From contig NZ_JAAGWY010000006.1 in NCBI RefSeq assembly GCF_010686705.1, forward strand, positions 1 through 64,000: a DNA stretch of 64,000 nucleotides. The letters run 5' to 3'. The notes below the pieces were generated by a model, which was not told the origin of the DNA, did not search any database, and saw only the letters and a program-made list of their open reading frames with translations. Below, in pieces: positions 7,679 to 17,451 of this stretch. Origin of the DNA: Leifsonia tongyongensis (GTDB taxonomy: Bacteria > Actinomycetota > Actinomycetes > Actinomycetales > Microbacteriaceae). Made by a program: the position numbers and the translations under genes. Within the stretch, counting starts at the first letter, position 1; each line of letters opens with the position of its first letter.

Positions 7679-8895
7679 CGGTTCCCACCCTCCGCGGATT
7701 CATGTCCTCCGCGGCACCGACGGCAGCGGCGAGCCCGCTGCTCGTCCTGCTTCCCTCCCTCGGCACAACAGCCGACCTCTGGAGCGACGTGGTCTCCCGG
7801 CTCTCCGCCTCGCCTGACGCTCCGCGCATCCTCCGTGTCGACCTTCCGGGTCACGGCGCCTCGCCGGCCGCCCGAGAGCCGTTCACGGTCGCCGACCTGG
7901 CTGCCGGAGTCCTGAGACTCGTCGACGACATCGGCGGCGGCGCATTCCGCGTCGCAGGGGACTCGCTGGGAGGCGCGGTCGCCCTCGAGCTCGCCATTTC
8001 AGCCTCGGACCGCGTGCTCGGGTTCGGGATGCTCTGCTCCGGCGCCCGCATCGCCACCCCCGACTCGTGGGCCCAGCGCGCCGCCCAGGTCCGTGCCTCC
8101 GGCACGGCATCCGTCGTCGCCGGAAGCGCCCAGCGCTGGTTCGCCCCCGGCTACCTGAATGCGCATCCCGACGGCCCCGGCCCCGCCGCACTCAGCACGC
8201 TGGTGGACGTCGACGACGAATCCTACGCGCGCTGCTGCGAGGCGCTCGGCTCATTCGACCGGACGACGGCGCTCGGCGGAGTGCGCGCGCCCGCGCTGAT
8301 CGTGGCGGGGGCGCATGACCCGGTGTGCACGCCCGAGTCGATGCGGCAGCTGGCCGAACGCCTGCCGAACGCACGCTTCGTCGAGTTGCCGGGCGCATCC
8401 CACCTCGTGCCACTCGAGGACCCGGCACGGACCGCAGCCCTGCTGGCCACGCTCCTGGAGGACACAGCCCTGGAGCCCGGTGACCGTTTCGAGCGCGGGA
8501 TGACGGTGCGCCGGGCGGTTCTCGGCGACGAGCATGTCGATCGCGCGACCGCCGCCATCACGCCCGAGACCGCCGACTTCCAGGACTTCATCACGCGATA
8601 TGCGTGGGGCGAGGTCTGGGCGCGGCCGCAACTCACGCGGGCCCAGCGCTCGATCGCGACCCTCGCCAGCCTCGTCACCGGCGGTCACGAGAACGAACTG
8701 CGGATGCACGTGCGAGCGGCCCTCCGCAACGGGCTGACGCGTACCGAGATCGCCGAAGTCATCCACCACACTGCGCTCTACGCGGGCCTGCCTGCGGCGA
8801 ACGCCGCGCTTGCCGCGATGCGCGAGGTGTTCGCCGAGCAGAGCTCCGAACCCACTGACCGGTCAGCCGGCGACATCGAGGAGAACGATGGATAA
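7675..8895 (+). CDS. pcaL: fused 3-oxoadipate enol-lactonase / 4-carboxymuconolactone decarboxylase
   Basis: Two-domain protein of 406 residues. Residues 1-260 form an alpha/beta hydrolase: oxyanion region LLPSLGTTADLW, nucleophile elbow GDSLGG near 97, Asp in AGAHDPVC, His in GASHLVP. This is PcaD activity. Residues ~275-395 form a carboxymuconolactone decarboxylase domain (ITRYAWGEVWARPQL, then EIAEVIHHTALYAGLPAANAAL), PcaC activity. The PcaL fusion is established in Streptomyces and Rhodococcus. It starts in an ATGA overlap with pcaB. Product: 3-oxoadipate. Confidence 0.93.
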   Translation: MTVPTLRGFMSSAAPTAAASPLLVLLPSLGTTADLWSDVVSRLSASPDAPRILRVDLPGHGASPAAREPFTVADLAAGVLRLVDDIGGGAFRVAGDSLGGAVALELAISASDRVLGFGMLCSGARIATPDSWAQRAAQVRASGTASVVAGSAQRWFAPGYLNAHPDGPGPAALSTLVDVDDESYARCCEALGSFDRTTALGGVRAPALIVAGAHDPVCTPESMRQLAERLPNARFVELPGASHLVPLEDPARTAALLATLLEDTALEPGDRFERGMTVRRAVLGDEHVDRATAAITPETADFQDFITRYAWGEVWARPQLTRAQRSIATLASLVTGGHENELRMHVRAALRNGLTRTEIAEVIHHTALYAGLPAANAALAAMREVFAEQSSEPTDRSAGDIEENDG

Positions 8896-9670
8896 GACGT
8901 ACGCGAGCGCCGCCGAAGCGGTCGCCGACATTCCTTCCGGAGCGTCGCTCGCCGTCGGAGGGTTTGGCCTGTCCGGCGTTCCGATCGTGCTGATCCGGGC
9001 TCTGCTCGCGCGGGGCGTGGACCGGCTCGAGGTCGTCAGCAACAATTGCGGTGTCGACGGCTGGGGCCTCGGCGAATTGTTGTCGGCGGGGCGCATCCGC
9101 CGGGTGATCGCCAGCTACATCGGCGAGAACAAGGAGTTCGCGCGGCAGTACCTGGGCGGCGAGGTCGAAGTCGAGCTCACCCCGCAGGGAACACTCGCCG
9201 AGCGACTGCGCGCAGGCGGTGTCGGCATCCCCGCTTTCTACACCGCGACCGGTGCGGGCACTGCCGTCTCAGACGGCGGGATGCCCATCCGCTACGCCCC
9301 CGACGGATCGGTCGCCGAACAGAGCAGCCCCAAGGAGCTGCGGCCCTTCGACATCTTCGGCCGCAGCAAGGAGTACGTGCTGGAGACAGCCATCAGCACC
9401 GACTTCGGCCTCGTACGCGCGGCAGTGGGCGACCGCCACGGAAATCTCCGGTTCGAGAAGTCGGCACGCAACTTCAACCCTTTGGCGGGAATGGCGGGGC
9501 GCGTCACGATCGCCGAAGTGGACCGGCTCGTCGAGCCCGGCGAGCTCGGCCCGGACGACATCCATCTGCCCGGAATCTACGTGGACCGGGTCGTCGAGCT
9601 GACGGCCGACGAGTCCTCCGACCTGCCCATCGAAAAGGTCACGGTCCGCCCGCGACCGGAGGGACGCTGA
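8888..9670 (+). CDS. pcaI: 3-oxoadipate CoA-transferase subunit A
   Basis: Family I CoA-transferase alpha subunit, 260 residues, with the opening [14 protein letters not shown] and the block [16 protein letters not shown]. It works with PcaJ to move CoA from succinyl-CoA to 3-oxoadipate. ATG 8888 lies 8 bp inside pcaL and has GAGGAG upstream. The pair also resembles SCOT, but the pca context makes 3-oxoadipate the likely substrate. Confidence 0.92.
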   Translation: MDKTYASAAEAVADIPSGASLAVGGFGLSGVPIVLIRALLARGVDRLEVVSNNCGVDGWGLGELLSAGRIRRVIASYIGENKEFARQYLGGEVEVELTPQGTLAERLRAGGVGIPAFYTATGAGTAVSDGGMPIRYAPDGSVAEQSSPKELRPFDIFGRSKEYVLETAISTDFGLVRAAVGDRHGNLRFEKSARNFNPLAGMAGRVTIAEVDRLVEPGELGPDDIHLPGIYVDRVVELTADESSDLPIEKVTVRPRPEGR

Positions 9671-9671
9671 C

Positions 9672-10317
<646 letters not shown>

Positions 10318-10325
<8 letters not shown>

Positions 10326-11532
10326 GCTTCGCGACGTCGTCATCTGCTCCCCGCTGCGCACACCGGTCGGCCGGATAGGTGGTGTGCTCGCGCCTCTCCA
10401 TGCGCTGCAGCTGGCCGAGACCGTGCTTCGAGCGCTCATCGCGCGTAGCGGGCTCGATCCGGCAGCGGTGGATGGCGTGATCGGCTCGCAGGGCTACCCG
10501 ACGATGGAGGCGCCCGCCTTCGGTCGCGTCGCGGCCCTCAACGCCGGCTTCCCGGTGACGACCGTCGGGTACCAGCTCGACCGGCGCTGCGGCTCAGGCC
10601 TGCAGGCCGTGGTCAACGCGGCGATGGAGGTGCAGACCGGAGTCAGTGACGTGGTCGTCGCCGTCGGCGCCGAGTCGATGTCGAACGCGCCCCTCTACAC
10701 CGAGCAGGGCCGCCGGGGTGTTCCGGCCGGTGGGTTGTTCCTGCACGACGCGCTGGCGCGGGGTCGCGAGACCGTCGGTGGCCGCGACTATCCCACGCCC
10801 GACGGCAACGTCGGTACGGCCGAGACGCTGCGCCGGGAGTACGGCATCACCAGGGAAGCGCAGGATGCGCTCTCCCTCCGCTCGCATCAGCGCGCGGTCG
10901 CCGCGCAGGAGTCCGGCGCGTTCGACGCCGAGCTGGTGCCGGTGGACGTGCCGGGACGACGCGGCGTCGCCGTGGTCGACCGGGACGAGCATCCGCGTGC
11001 CGACACCTCGCTGGAGGCGCTCGCGGCGCTTCGGCCGGTGCTTCAGCGAGTCGACCCGGATGCGACAGTGACCGCCGGAAACTCGAGCGGCCAGAACGAC
11101 GCGGCCGCTGCCTGCGTCGTGACCACGCCCGAGCGCGCGGCAGCACTCGGCCTCACTCCGGCACTGCGGCTGCGGTCGTGGGCGGTGGCCGGTGTGGATC
11201 CGCGAGTCTTCGGCATCGCTCCTGTGCCCGCCGCGAACCTCGCGCTCGAACGCGCGAGCGTCGGCTGGGCCGACGTCGACGTGATCGAACTGAACGAAGC
11301 GTTCGCCGTGCAGGTGCTCGCCTGCCTCGCCGACTGGGGCATCGACGCGGAGGACCCGCGGCTCAACCCCCGTGGCAGCGGCATCTCGATCGGTCATCCG
11401 ATCGGAGCCACCGGGCTGCGCATGCTCGCGACGCTCGCCAGCGAGCTGCCCGCCCTTGATGGAACCCTCGCCGTCGAGACGATGTGCATCGGCGGAGGCC
11501 AGGCGCTCGCGGCCGTATTAGAGCGCGTCTGA
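10318..11532 (+). CDS. pcaF: 3-oxoadipyl-CoA thiolase
   Basis: 404-residue thiolase giving succinyl-CoA plus acetyl-CoA, the last step of the pathway. The acyl-accepting Cys is residue 91 ([10 protein letters not shown]), the His is near 360 ([13 protein letters not shown]) and the second Cys near 390 (CIGGGQA). It is the last gene of the pob-pca operon and meets the enolase-like gene tail to tail, 27 bp away. A general acetyl-CoA acetyltransferase role cannot be excluded by sequence, but position supports PcaF. Confidence 0.9.
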
Positions 11533-11559
11533 GCGCCCGCCCGCACCCCTCGAAGCCTG

Positions 11560-12825
11560 TTACCGGAGCGGGAACGGACGCAGCGGCACGCCCCCGAGCT
11601 CCTCGTCGATGCGGATCAGCTCGTTCCATTTGGCGGTCCGCTCGCCGCGGGTGATCGAGCCCACCTTGACGAGGTCCGCACCCCAGCCCACCGACAGGTG
11701 TGCGACCGACACGTCTTCGCTCTCACCCGAACGCGCCGAGACGATCGTGCCCCAGCCCACCGCGCGCGCGGCCGCGTGAGCTTGCGCGGCGCGGCTGACC
11801 GTGCCCGCCTGGTTGACTTTGATCAGCGCCGTGTTGCAGGCCCCGTCGGCAGCGGCAGCGGTGATCCGTTCCGGACTCGTGACGATGTAGTCGTCGCCGA
11901 CGATGAGAGAACGCTCGCCCAGAACGGCGGTCGCGGTGCGCATCCCGTCCGGGTCGTGCTCGCCGGCCGGGTCCTCGATCGCGACGATGGGATAGTCGCG
12001 CAGCCACGAATCGATGACGCCCACCCACTCGTCGGCGGCGTACGTCCGCCCCTCCGACGAGAGGGTGTAGTTGCCGCCCGCTTCGAACTCGCTCGCGGCG
12101 ACGTCGAGGGAGATCGCCATGTCGATGCCCGGTCGAAGACCCGCTCGGACGATGCCATCCGTCAGCAGCGCGAGGGCCTCCTCGTTGCGGGCGACAGCGG
12201 GCCAGTGGCCGCCCTCGTCGGCCACGCCGAGCACCGGACCACGCGCCGCGAACAATTCGCCGGTGCAGCGATAGACCTCGGCCACCTGGCAGAGCGCATC
12301 GGCGATCGACGCCGCCGTCAGCGGCACGACCATGAAATCCTGCAGGTCGACGCGCCGGGCAGCGTGAGCGCCGCCGCCGATGATCTGCACCTCAGGGCGC
12401 GGAAGGGATCGGACGTCGGTATCCAGATACCGCCAGAGCGGCTCGCCGGCGACCGCGGCCGCCGTGTGCAGGGTCGCCAGCGAGGTTGCGACCGTCGCAT
12501 TCCCGCCCAGGTATGAACGTGTCGGGCTCGGGTCCAGCTGGTCGATGATCGAATCGATCTCCTCCTGTGCGCTGACATCGACACCGGTCAGCGCGGGCGC
12601 GATCACCGTGCGGACGCGTTCGATGGCGTCGCCGACATTCATCCCTCCCAGTCGGGTGCCGCCGTCGCGCAGGTCACTGGCTTCGGCCGAACCCCGGGAC
12701 GCGCCGGCGGGAGCGATCGCCCGCCCGCGGACGCCACCCGCCGTGAAGATCTCTACCTCCACGGTCGGGCGGCCGCGCGAATCCCAGACGCGTCGTGCGC
12801 GGAGCTCGCTGATCGGCTGGCTCAT
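11560..12825 (-). CDS. diverged enolase paralog
   Basis: 421 residues, full enolase length and fold. Conserved: GGAHA His154, DEGG Glu204, metal residues Asp241, Glu284 and Asp311, and Lys336 in LIKVNQAGT. Changed: the SHRSGETED block reads SARSGESED, so the usual histidine is Ala364; the glutamate of the DIQEF block is Asp163; the GASTG loop is GASRG. These changes argue against it being the housekeeping enolase. It is the last gene of a nine-gene sugar-acid operon and overlaps the kinase upstream by 4 bp. A beta-elimination on a phosphorylated hydroxy acid made by that kinase is inferred; the substrate is unknown. Confidence 0.85.
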   Translation of the reverse strand: MSQPISELRARRVWDSRGRPTVEVEIFTAGGVRGRAIAPAGASRGSAEASDLRDGGTRLGGMNVGDAIERVRTVIAPALTGVDVSAQEEIDSIIDQLDPSPTRSYLGGNATVATSLATLHTAAAVAGEPLWRYLDTDVRSLPRPEVQIIGGGAHAARRVDLQDFMVVPLTAASIADALCQVAEVYRCTGELFAARGPVLGVADEGGHWPAVARNEEALALLTDGIVRAGLRPGIDMAISLDVAASEFEAGGNYTLSSEGRTYAADEWVGVIDSWLRDYPIVAIEDPAGEHDPDGMRTATAVLGERSLIVGDDYIVTSPERITAAAADGACNTALIKVNQAGTVSRAAQAHAAARAVGWGTIVSARSGESEDVSVAHLSVGWGADLVKVGSITRGERTAKWNELIRIDEELGGVPLRPFPLR

Positions 12826-13829
12826 GAGAGGGCATCCTTCCAGGCGCTGAAGACAGTGCGCGGGTCGCGGAGCGGAGTATGGATGTTCGGGGTCGCGAAC
12901 GCTCGCACGGCATCGTGATGGGCGGGGGTGAGGTACTCGGCCGGCGAGCGCCCATCGACGCGGGCCAGGAGGAGTGCAGGCAGCAGCTCTGCCGTGCGGC
13001 TGAGCAGGAGGTCGCGCGATTCCCATTCCACATGCGGCAGGTACGAAGCGATCAGAGCGCCGTAGGAGGCCTCGACCGCAGGCCGGTGCGTGTCGAGTAC
13101 CAGGTATTTCAGCAGCAGGTGGTTGAGGCAGAAGGCGAGATCGAAGGCCGGGTCGCCCCACCACGCGCACTCGGCGTCGAGGAACACCGGGCCGTCCGGC
13201 CCGACGAGGATGTTCTTCGGGCTCACGTCGCCGTGCACGAGAGCGAGCCGGGTACTCAACGTCCTCGCCGCGATCCGCTCGAGGGCGGGAGCCAGTTCAG
13301 GATGCCGGGCGCCGGTGTGCTCCAGATACGGTTGTATCCGCAGTGCGGCGAACAGGTCGCTCGTGTCGAAGTCCTGTGCGAGGTCGGGACGGGCAGCGCT
13401 CATCCGATGGATCCGGCCGAGTCGGTCGCCTACCCCGGTCGCAACGTCCGGATCGATGCGTCCGGCGAAGAGTTCGGACTTCCATACCGGATAGTCCTCC
13501 GGCTCGAGGTATTCCATGGCCAGGAGGTTCTCCTGCGGGTCGCTCGCAAGAATGCGCGGACACGCTCCGGGGACGAGATCGCCGACGACGCGCAGCCATT
13601 CGGCTTCGTACCGGCTCCGGGTGAGCGGGGCATGCCAGTCGCCGACCTTCAGCTCCTCCAGCGGCTGCTTGACGACGAGCTCGGCTTCCCCCGACCGGAC
13701 CAGCCAGATCTCCGACGAGACCCCGCCGGTCAGGGGGAGCCCCTCCGGGGCGCCGGGTCCCGGAAGCAGTCCGTTCCGCCGGAGGAAATCGGCCAGCTCG
13801 GCCGGCACCGCGCGCGTAGCCTGCATCAT
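12822..13829 (-). CDS. APH-fold small-molecule kinase
   Basis: Aminoglycoside-phosphotransferase/choline-kinase superfamily, 335 residues. ATP Lys is near 54 (LVVKQPL), the Brenner motif HGDVSPKN is at 199-206 (Asp201, Asn206), and the metal Asp is 218 in VFLDAECAWWGD. The layout is closest to methylthioribose-kinase-like members rather than resistance enzymes. Placed between an FAH-family hydrolase (2 nt away) and an enolase paralog (4-bp overlap), it probably phosphorylates a hydroxy acid of the pathway, glycerate being an inference. Two adjacent ATGs (13829, 13826) are possible starts. It is not evidence of antibiotic resistance. Confidence 0.75.
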   Translation of the reverse strand: MMQATRAVPAELADFLRRNGLLPGPGAPEGLPLTGGVSSEIWLVRSGEAELVVKQPLEELKVGDWHAPLTRSRYEAEWLRVVGDLVPGACPRILASDPQENLLAMEYLEPEDYPVWKSELFAGRIDPDVATGVGDRLGRIHRMSAARPDLAQDFDTSDLFAALRIQPYLEHTGARHPELAPALERIAARTLSTRLALVHGDVSPKNILVGPDGPVFLDAECAWWGDPAFDLAFCLNHLLLKYLVLDTHRPAVEASYGALIASYLPHVEWESRDLLLSRTAELLPALLLARVDGRSPAEYLTPAHHDAVRAFATPNIHTPLRDPRTVFSAWKDALS

Positions 13830-13831
13830 GG

Positions 13832-14722
13832 TCACGCCTGCTGCAGTGCCGCGTGGAAGGCGACCTCGGGGGCGACACAGTGCTGCTGCAGGGATCCCAC
13901 ACCGGCGACGACCGTGTCGACCACGTCGCCTGGCCGCAGATAGCGCGGCGGCTTCATCCCGAGGCCCACTCCGGACGGCGTGCCGGTGAGGATCAGGTCG
14001 CCCGGGTACAACGTGAGCACGTGCGACAGGTACGACACCAGCTCGGGAACCGGGAAGATCAGGTCCGCGGTGGTACTCGACTGCACGGTCTCCCCATTGA
14101 CCCGGCACGAGAGTTCGATGTCGTCCCGGTCCGGATACTCGTCAGGGGTGGTGAGCACGGGCCCCAGCGGAAGGAAGCCGGCGAACGACTTGCCGACACT
14201 GAACTGAGGGGCGGATCCGCCGGCCAGCTGCACATCTCTCGCCGAATAGTCCTGCGCAGCGGTCAGGCCGGCGACGTGATCCCACGCCGCTGCCGGCGTG
14301 ACGCGCCGGGCCTCGCGTCCGATCACGACGGTGAGCTCGACCTCCCAGTCGACCTGGTCGGTCGGGAGCTCGAGAATCCCGACCGGCGCGGCGATGCTGG
14401 CGGGGAATTTCGTGAAGACGAGTGGCGCATCCGGCAGCTCCAGTCCGCTTTCGAGCGCATGCGCGCGGTAGTTGAGACCGACCGCGAAGACCTGGCGCGG
14501 GCGTGGCACGACCGCATCGAACTCGGTCGGCGCGGGGAGCGCGGACTCGCCGGGCGACCCGCGCGTAATCGTGACGCCGTCTGCCCAGGCGCGGAACGCA
14601 TCCCAGCGCTCGTAGACCTCTTGCACGTCGGGCCCGAACGCGCCGTCACTCGCCGCATGGACGTCGAGCACGCTCGTGTCGCCGACGAGGACGGCGCGGC
14701 CGCCGATGTTTGCAATCTTCAT
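13832..14722 (-). CDS. fumarylacetoacetate-hydrolase family protein (C-C hydrolase)
   Basis: 296 residues with the FAH C-terminal domain: VFAVGLNYRAHALE, acidic metal residues in DWEVELTVVIG, QDYSARDVQ, and the late block LILTGTPSGVGLGMKPPRYL. Relatives hydrolyse 2,4-diketo-3-deoxy sugar acids (for example LRA6 of non-phosphorylating L-rhamnose breakdown) to pyruvate plus a hydroxy acid. Next to SDRs and a sugar-acid dehydratase this role fits well. The exact substrate is not readable from the sequence. Confidence 0.82.
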   Translation of the reverse strand: MKIANIGGRAVLVGDTSVLDVHAASDGAFGPDVQEVYERWDAFRAWADGVTITRGSPGESALPAPTEFDAVVPRPRQVFAVGLNYRAHALESGLELPDAPLVFTKFPASIAAPVGILELPTDQVDWEVELTVVIGREARRVTPAAAWDHVAGLTAAQDYSARDVQLAGGSAPQFSVGKSFAGFLPLGPVLTTPDEYPDRDDIELSCRVNGETVQSSTTADLIFPVPELVSYLSHVLTLYPGDLILTGTPSGVGLGMKPPRYLRPGDVVDTVVAGVGSLQQHCVAPEVAFHAALQQA

Positions 14723-14739
14723 CTGCTTCTTCCGTGCCT

Positions 14740-15498
14740 TCAGGCGGCGGTGATGCCGCCGTCGATGATGAGTTCCGAACCGGTGATGAACGACGCTGCG
14801 TCGCTCGCGAGATACAGGGCGGCATCGGCCACCTCACTCGGAGTGCCGAGGCGTCCGAGAGGCTGGCGCGCGATCAGCTGCTCCCGGTGGGCGACGGGGT
14901 CGCTCGCCTCGCTCAGGAGACGGCCGACCCACGGCGAGTCCACTGTTCCGGGGCAGATGCAGTTGCAGCGGATGCCCGCCTTCGCCCACTGGACGGCGAT
15001 CTGCTTCGTCAACGCGATGACGGCGCCCTTGCTCGCGCAGTACGCGGCCCGGTCCGGGAGTCCGATCGAGCCGGCGACAGAGGCCGTGTTGACGATCACG
15101 CCGCTGCCCGCCTCGAGCATCTGCGGGATGACGGCCCTGCTCATCAGGTACGTTCCGCGCACGTTCACGCTGAAGACCCGATCCCATTCCTCCGGCTCGC
15201 AGTCGATGAGGTTCTTCGTCGAGCCGATCCCCGCATTGTTGAACAGGGTGTCGACCGGGCCGCCCGCGAGCGCAGCCCGCACTGCCTCGTCGACCTGGTC
15301 CACCTGGGAGATGTCTGCGCTCAGGCGCATGGCGCCGTCGGGGATCCTGTCGGTCGCGAGATCGATGCCCACCACCTCGGCGCCGCGGGCGAGAAGTCCG
15401 CGCACGAGTTCGAGTCCGATGCCGGAGCCGGCGCCGGTGACGATGGCACGCCGACCACGGAAGTCGTCGATGGGGAAGGGCCGTACCTGAGCGCTCAC
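14740..15498 (-). CDS. short-chain dehydrogenase/reductase
   Basis: Classical SDR of 252 residues: TGAGSGIG cofactor motif, NNAG, and catalytic YCASK, with Asp in VVGIDLATD favouring NAD(H). GTG 15498 overlaps the dehydratase stop by 4 bp (GTGA) and has AAGGAG 8 nt upstream. By position between dehydratase and FAH hydrolase it is the best candidate for oxidising the 2-keto-3-deoxy acid to the diketo acid. This is inference. Confidence 0.85.
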   Translation of the reverse strand: MSAQVRPFPIDDFRGRRAIVTGAGSGIGLELVRGLLARGAEVVGIDLATDRIPDGAMRLSADISQVDQVDEAVRAALAGGPVDTLFNNAGIGSTKNLIDCEPEEWDRVFSVNVRGTYLMSRAVIPQMLEAGSGVIVNTASVAGSIGLPDRAAYCASKGAVIALTKQIAVQWAKAGIRCNCICPGTVDSPWVGRLLSEASDPVAHREQLIARQPLGRLGTPSEVADAALYLASDAASFITGSELIIDGGITAA

Positions 15499-16562
15499 GC
15501 GATGTTCTCCTTTGCTGCGGGGTGTCCGTACGCGGCCTGCTCCAGGCCGCGGATGTAGCCGATCGCGAACAAGCGCCCCAGCGTCTCGTAGCCCGGGCGC
15601 TGGTTCGACTCGCCGTCGAGCGTCGGAACGTGGTCTGGCCGCATGGGGCCCTCGAATCCGATCTCGTGGTACGCACGCATGCACTCGGGGAGGTCGGTCT
15701 GCCCCGCGTCGTGGAAGGTCTCCTGGAACTTCTCGACGGTGCCCTTCACGTCGCGGAAATGCACGAAGGGGATGCGCTCCGAGCCGAACTCCCGGATCAG
15801 GGCCGGCAGGTCCGTCTCGCCGTCGATCACTTCGCGCATGAGGGCGAAGTTGCCCTGGCAGAAGGTGATCCCGGAGTTCTCGGAGGGCACGATTTCGAGC
15901 ATCCGGCGGTAGGCGGCGACCGAGCTCATGATGCGCGGAAGGTTCCGGTCCCACGGGCGGGGCGGGTCATCCGGATGCAGGCCCAGACGCACGCCCGCCT
16001 CCTCGGCTACCGGGACCACGGCCTTCAGGAAGTATTCGAGTGCAGACCACAGCTGCTCTTCGGTGACCTCGCCGGGCTGGACGAGGGGCGGCTTCTTCTC
16101 CGACTCGGCGAGCGAGAACCCGGTGACGAGGGCGCCCCCGCGCGTGGGGATCGCGGTGTCGGTGCGGCCCCAGCTGGAGAGGGCCATCCAGTTGTAGCAG
16201 AGGGTGGTGACGCCCAGCTCGCCCATCGCCTTCACCTGGGTGATGACGTTGTCGATCTCTTCGTCGCGGCCGGGAAGACCGAGCCGCGCCTTGTCCATCG
16301 GCGCGCTGTCCTCGAAGCCGACGACGGTGAAGCCGTGGTCGGAGAAGAGTTCGCTGTTGTGTTTCAGCGCCTTCTTACCCCACGGCACCTCGTCCGCGTC
16401 GATGTCACCGAACCCTCTGGCGCCGACGGATGCGAACATCCGCTGGTCCTGCTCGGCGCCGTTGAGGAGCGCGACGATGGTGTCGACGCCGCACTGCTTG
16501 ATGAGTTTCCAGGATGCCTCCGGTCGCGGCGGCAGCATCTCACTGAGTTGTATCGAGGTCAT
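15495..16562 (-). CDS. uxuA: mannonate dehydratase family protein
   Basis: 355-residue TIM barrel of the UxuA family. The metal residues occur in the family order: His in LGLHPDDPP, Cys in ITFCQGNF, His in FVHFRDV, and Asp in MRPDHVP. D-mannonate dehydratases yield 2-keto-3-deoxy-D-gluconate; a related aldonate may be the substrate here, because the operon has lactonase and dehydrogenases but no uronate isomerase. It lies 43 nt after the second SDR and is coupled to the next SDR. Confidence 0.85.
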   Translation of the reverse strand: MTSIQLSEMLPPRPEASWKLIKQCGVDTIVALLNGAEQDQRMFASVGARGFGDIDADEVPWGKKALKHNSELFSDHGFTVVGFEDSAPMDKARLGLPGRDEEIDNVITQVKAMGELGVTTLCYNWMALSSWGRTDTAIPTRGGALVTGFSLAESEKKPPLVQPGEVTEEQLWSALEYFLKAVVPVAEEAGVRLGLHPDDPPRPWDRNLPRIMSSVAAYRRMLEIVPSENSGITFCQGNFALMREVIDGETDLPALIREFGSERIPFVHFRDVKGTVEKFQETFHDAGQTDLPECMRAYHEIGFEGPMRPDHVPTLDGESNQRPGYETLGRLFAIGYIRGLEQAAYGHPAAKENIA

Positions 16563-16605
16563 GTCCTGTCCTTATCTGTGAAGTCGCGGTGTGGTGCGGG
16601 TCGGC

Positions 16606-17409
16606 TCAGGCGTCGGGGAGTGGCGCGGCGATGCGGCAGAGCAGGCCGCCGTCGACGGTGATCTGCGCGCCCGTGATGAAACTCGCGCGGTCGCTGGCGA
16701 GGAAGGAGACGACCTCGCCGATCTCACCCGGTCGTGCGATGCGGCCGAGCGGATGCGCGCTGCCCCACGTCGCGAGGACCGATTCGATGCCCGCGGGTGT
16801 GCCGTCCGAGAACTCCGAAGCAGAAGTGCGCAGCATCGGTGTGTCGACGGAGCCGGGGAGCACGCTGTTCACCCGCACGCCGTACTGAGCTTCGTCGACC
16901 GCCATCGCCCGGCACAGCGCATTCAGGGCGCCCTTGCTGGCGACGTAGGCCGCGACGAGATTCTGGTTGGCGACGCCCTGCACCGACGAGATCACGGCAA
17001 CGCTGCCGTTCCCGGTCGAACGGATGGCCGGCAGCGCGACATGGGCCGCCAGGTAGACGCCTTTCACATTGACGTCGAACACTTCGTCCCAGAGAGCGGG
17101 CGACGTCTCGACCACATCGCCGTACCGCTGGATGCCTGCGGAGGTCGCGAGGTGGTCGAGCCGACCGAACTCGCTCAGCGCGAGACCCACGGCCCGCTCG
17201 CTCGTCTCGATGTCGTCGATCGGTCCGATGGTCGCGACGGCGCGGCCGCCCGCAGCCTCGATCTCCGCGACCGTCTCGTCGGCGGCATCCTGCGTCAGTC
17301 CGTGAACGACGACCGAGGCGCCCTGCCGTGCGAAGGCCAGGCAGATGCCCTTTCCGATGCCCTGCGAGCCGCCCGTCACCAGGGCGACCTTGCCGTCGTG
17401 CTCTGCCAT
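16606..17409 (-). CDS. short-chain dehydrogenase/reductase (second copy)
   Basis: 267 residues with TGGSQGIG, NVKG and YVASKGAL signatures. HGLTQDA follows the second strand, so an NADP preference is possible. It differs clearly from the SDR at 14740. In an oxidative sugar pathway it would suit the first step, oxidation of the cyclic aldose to a lactone, which the SMP-30 enzyme then opens. ATG 17409 is the first in-frame start. Confidence 0.85.
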   Translation of the reverse strand: MAEHDGKVALVTGGSQGIGKGICLAFARQGASVVVHGLTQDAADETVAEIEAAGGRAVATIGPIDDIETSERAVGLALSEFGRLDHLATSAGIQRYGDVVETSPALWDEVFDVNVKGVYLAAHVALPAIRSTGNGSVAVISSVQGVANQNLVAAYVASKGALNALCRAMAVDEAQYGVRVNSVLPGSVDTPMLRTSASEFSDGTPAGIESVLATWGSAHPLGRIARPGEIGEVVSFLASDRASFITGAQITVDGGLLCRIAAPLPDA

Positions 17410-17451
17410 CTTCGTCTTCCTCTCGTTACGTGTGTTCGTGCTGCGTCGAAC

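Noticed and set aside
12822-13829. Reading the kinase as an antibiotic-resistance gene
   Set aside because: The APH fold alone is not specific, and its neighbours are metabolic.
13853-15490. 545-codon plus-strand frame opposite the FAH and SDR genes
   Set aside because: It has no domain-like sequence, with Arg/Asp/Gly composition typical of antisense frames in GC-rich DNA. The minus-strand genes are family-supported.
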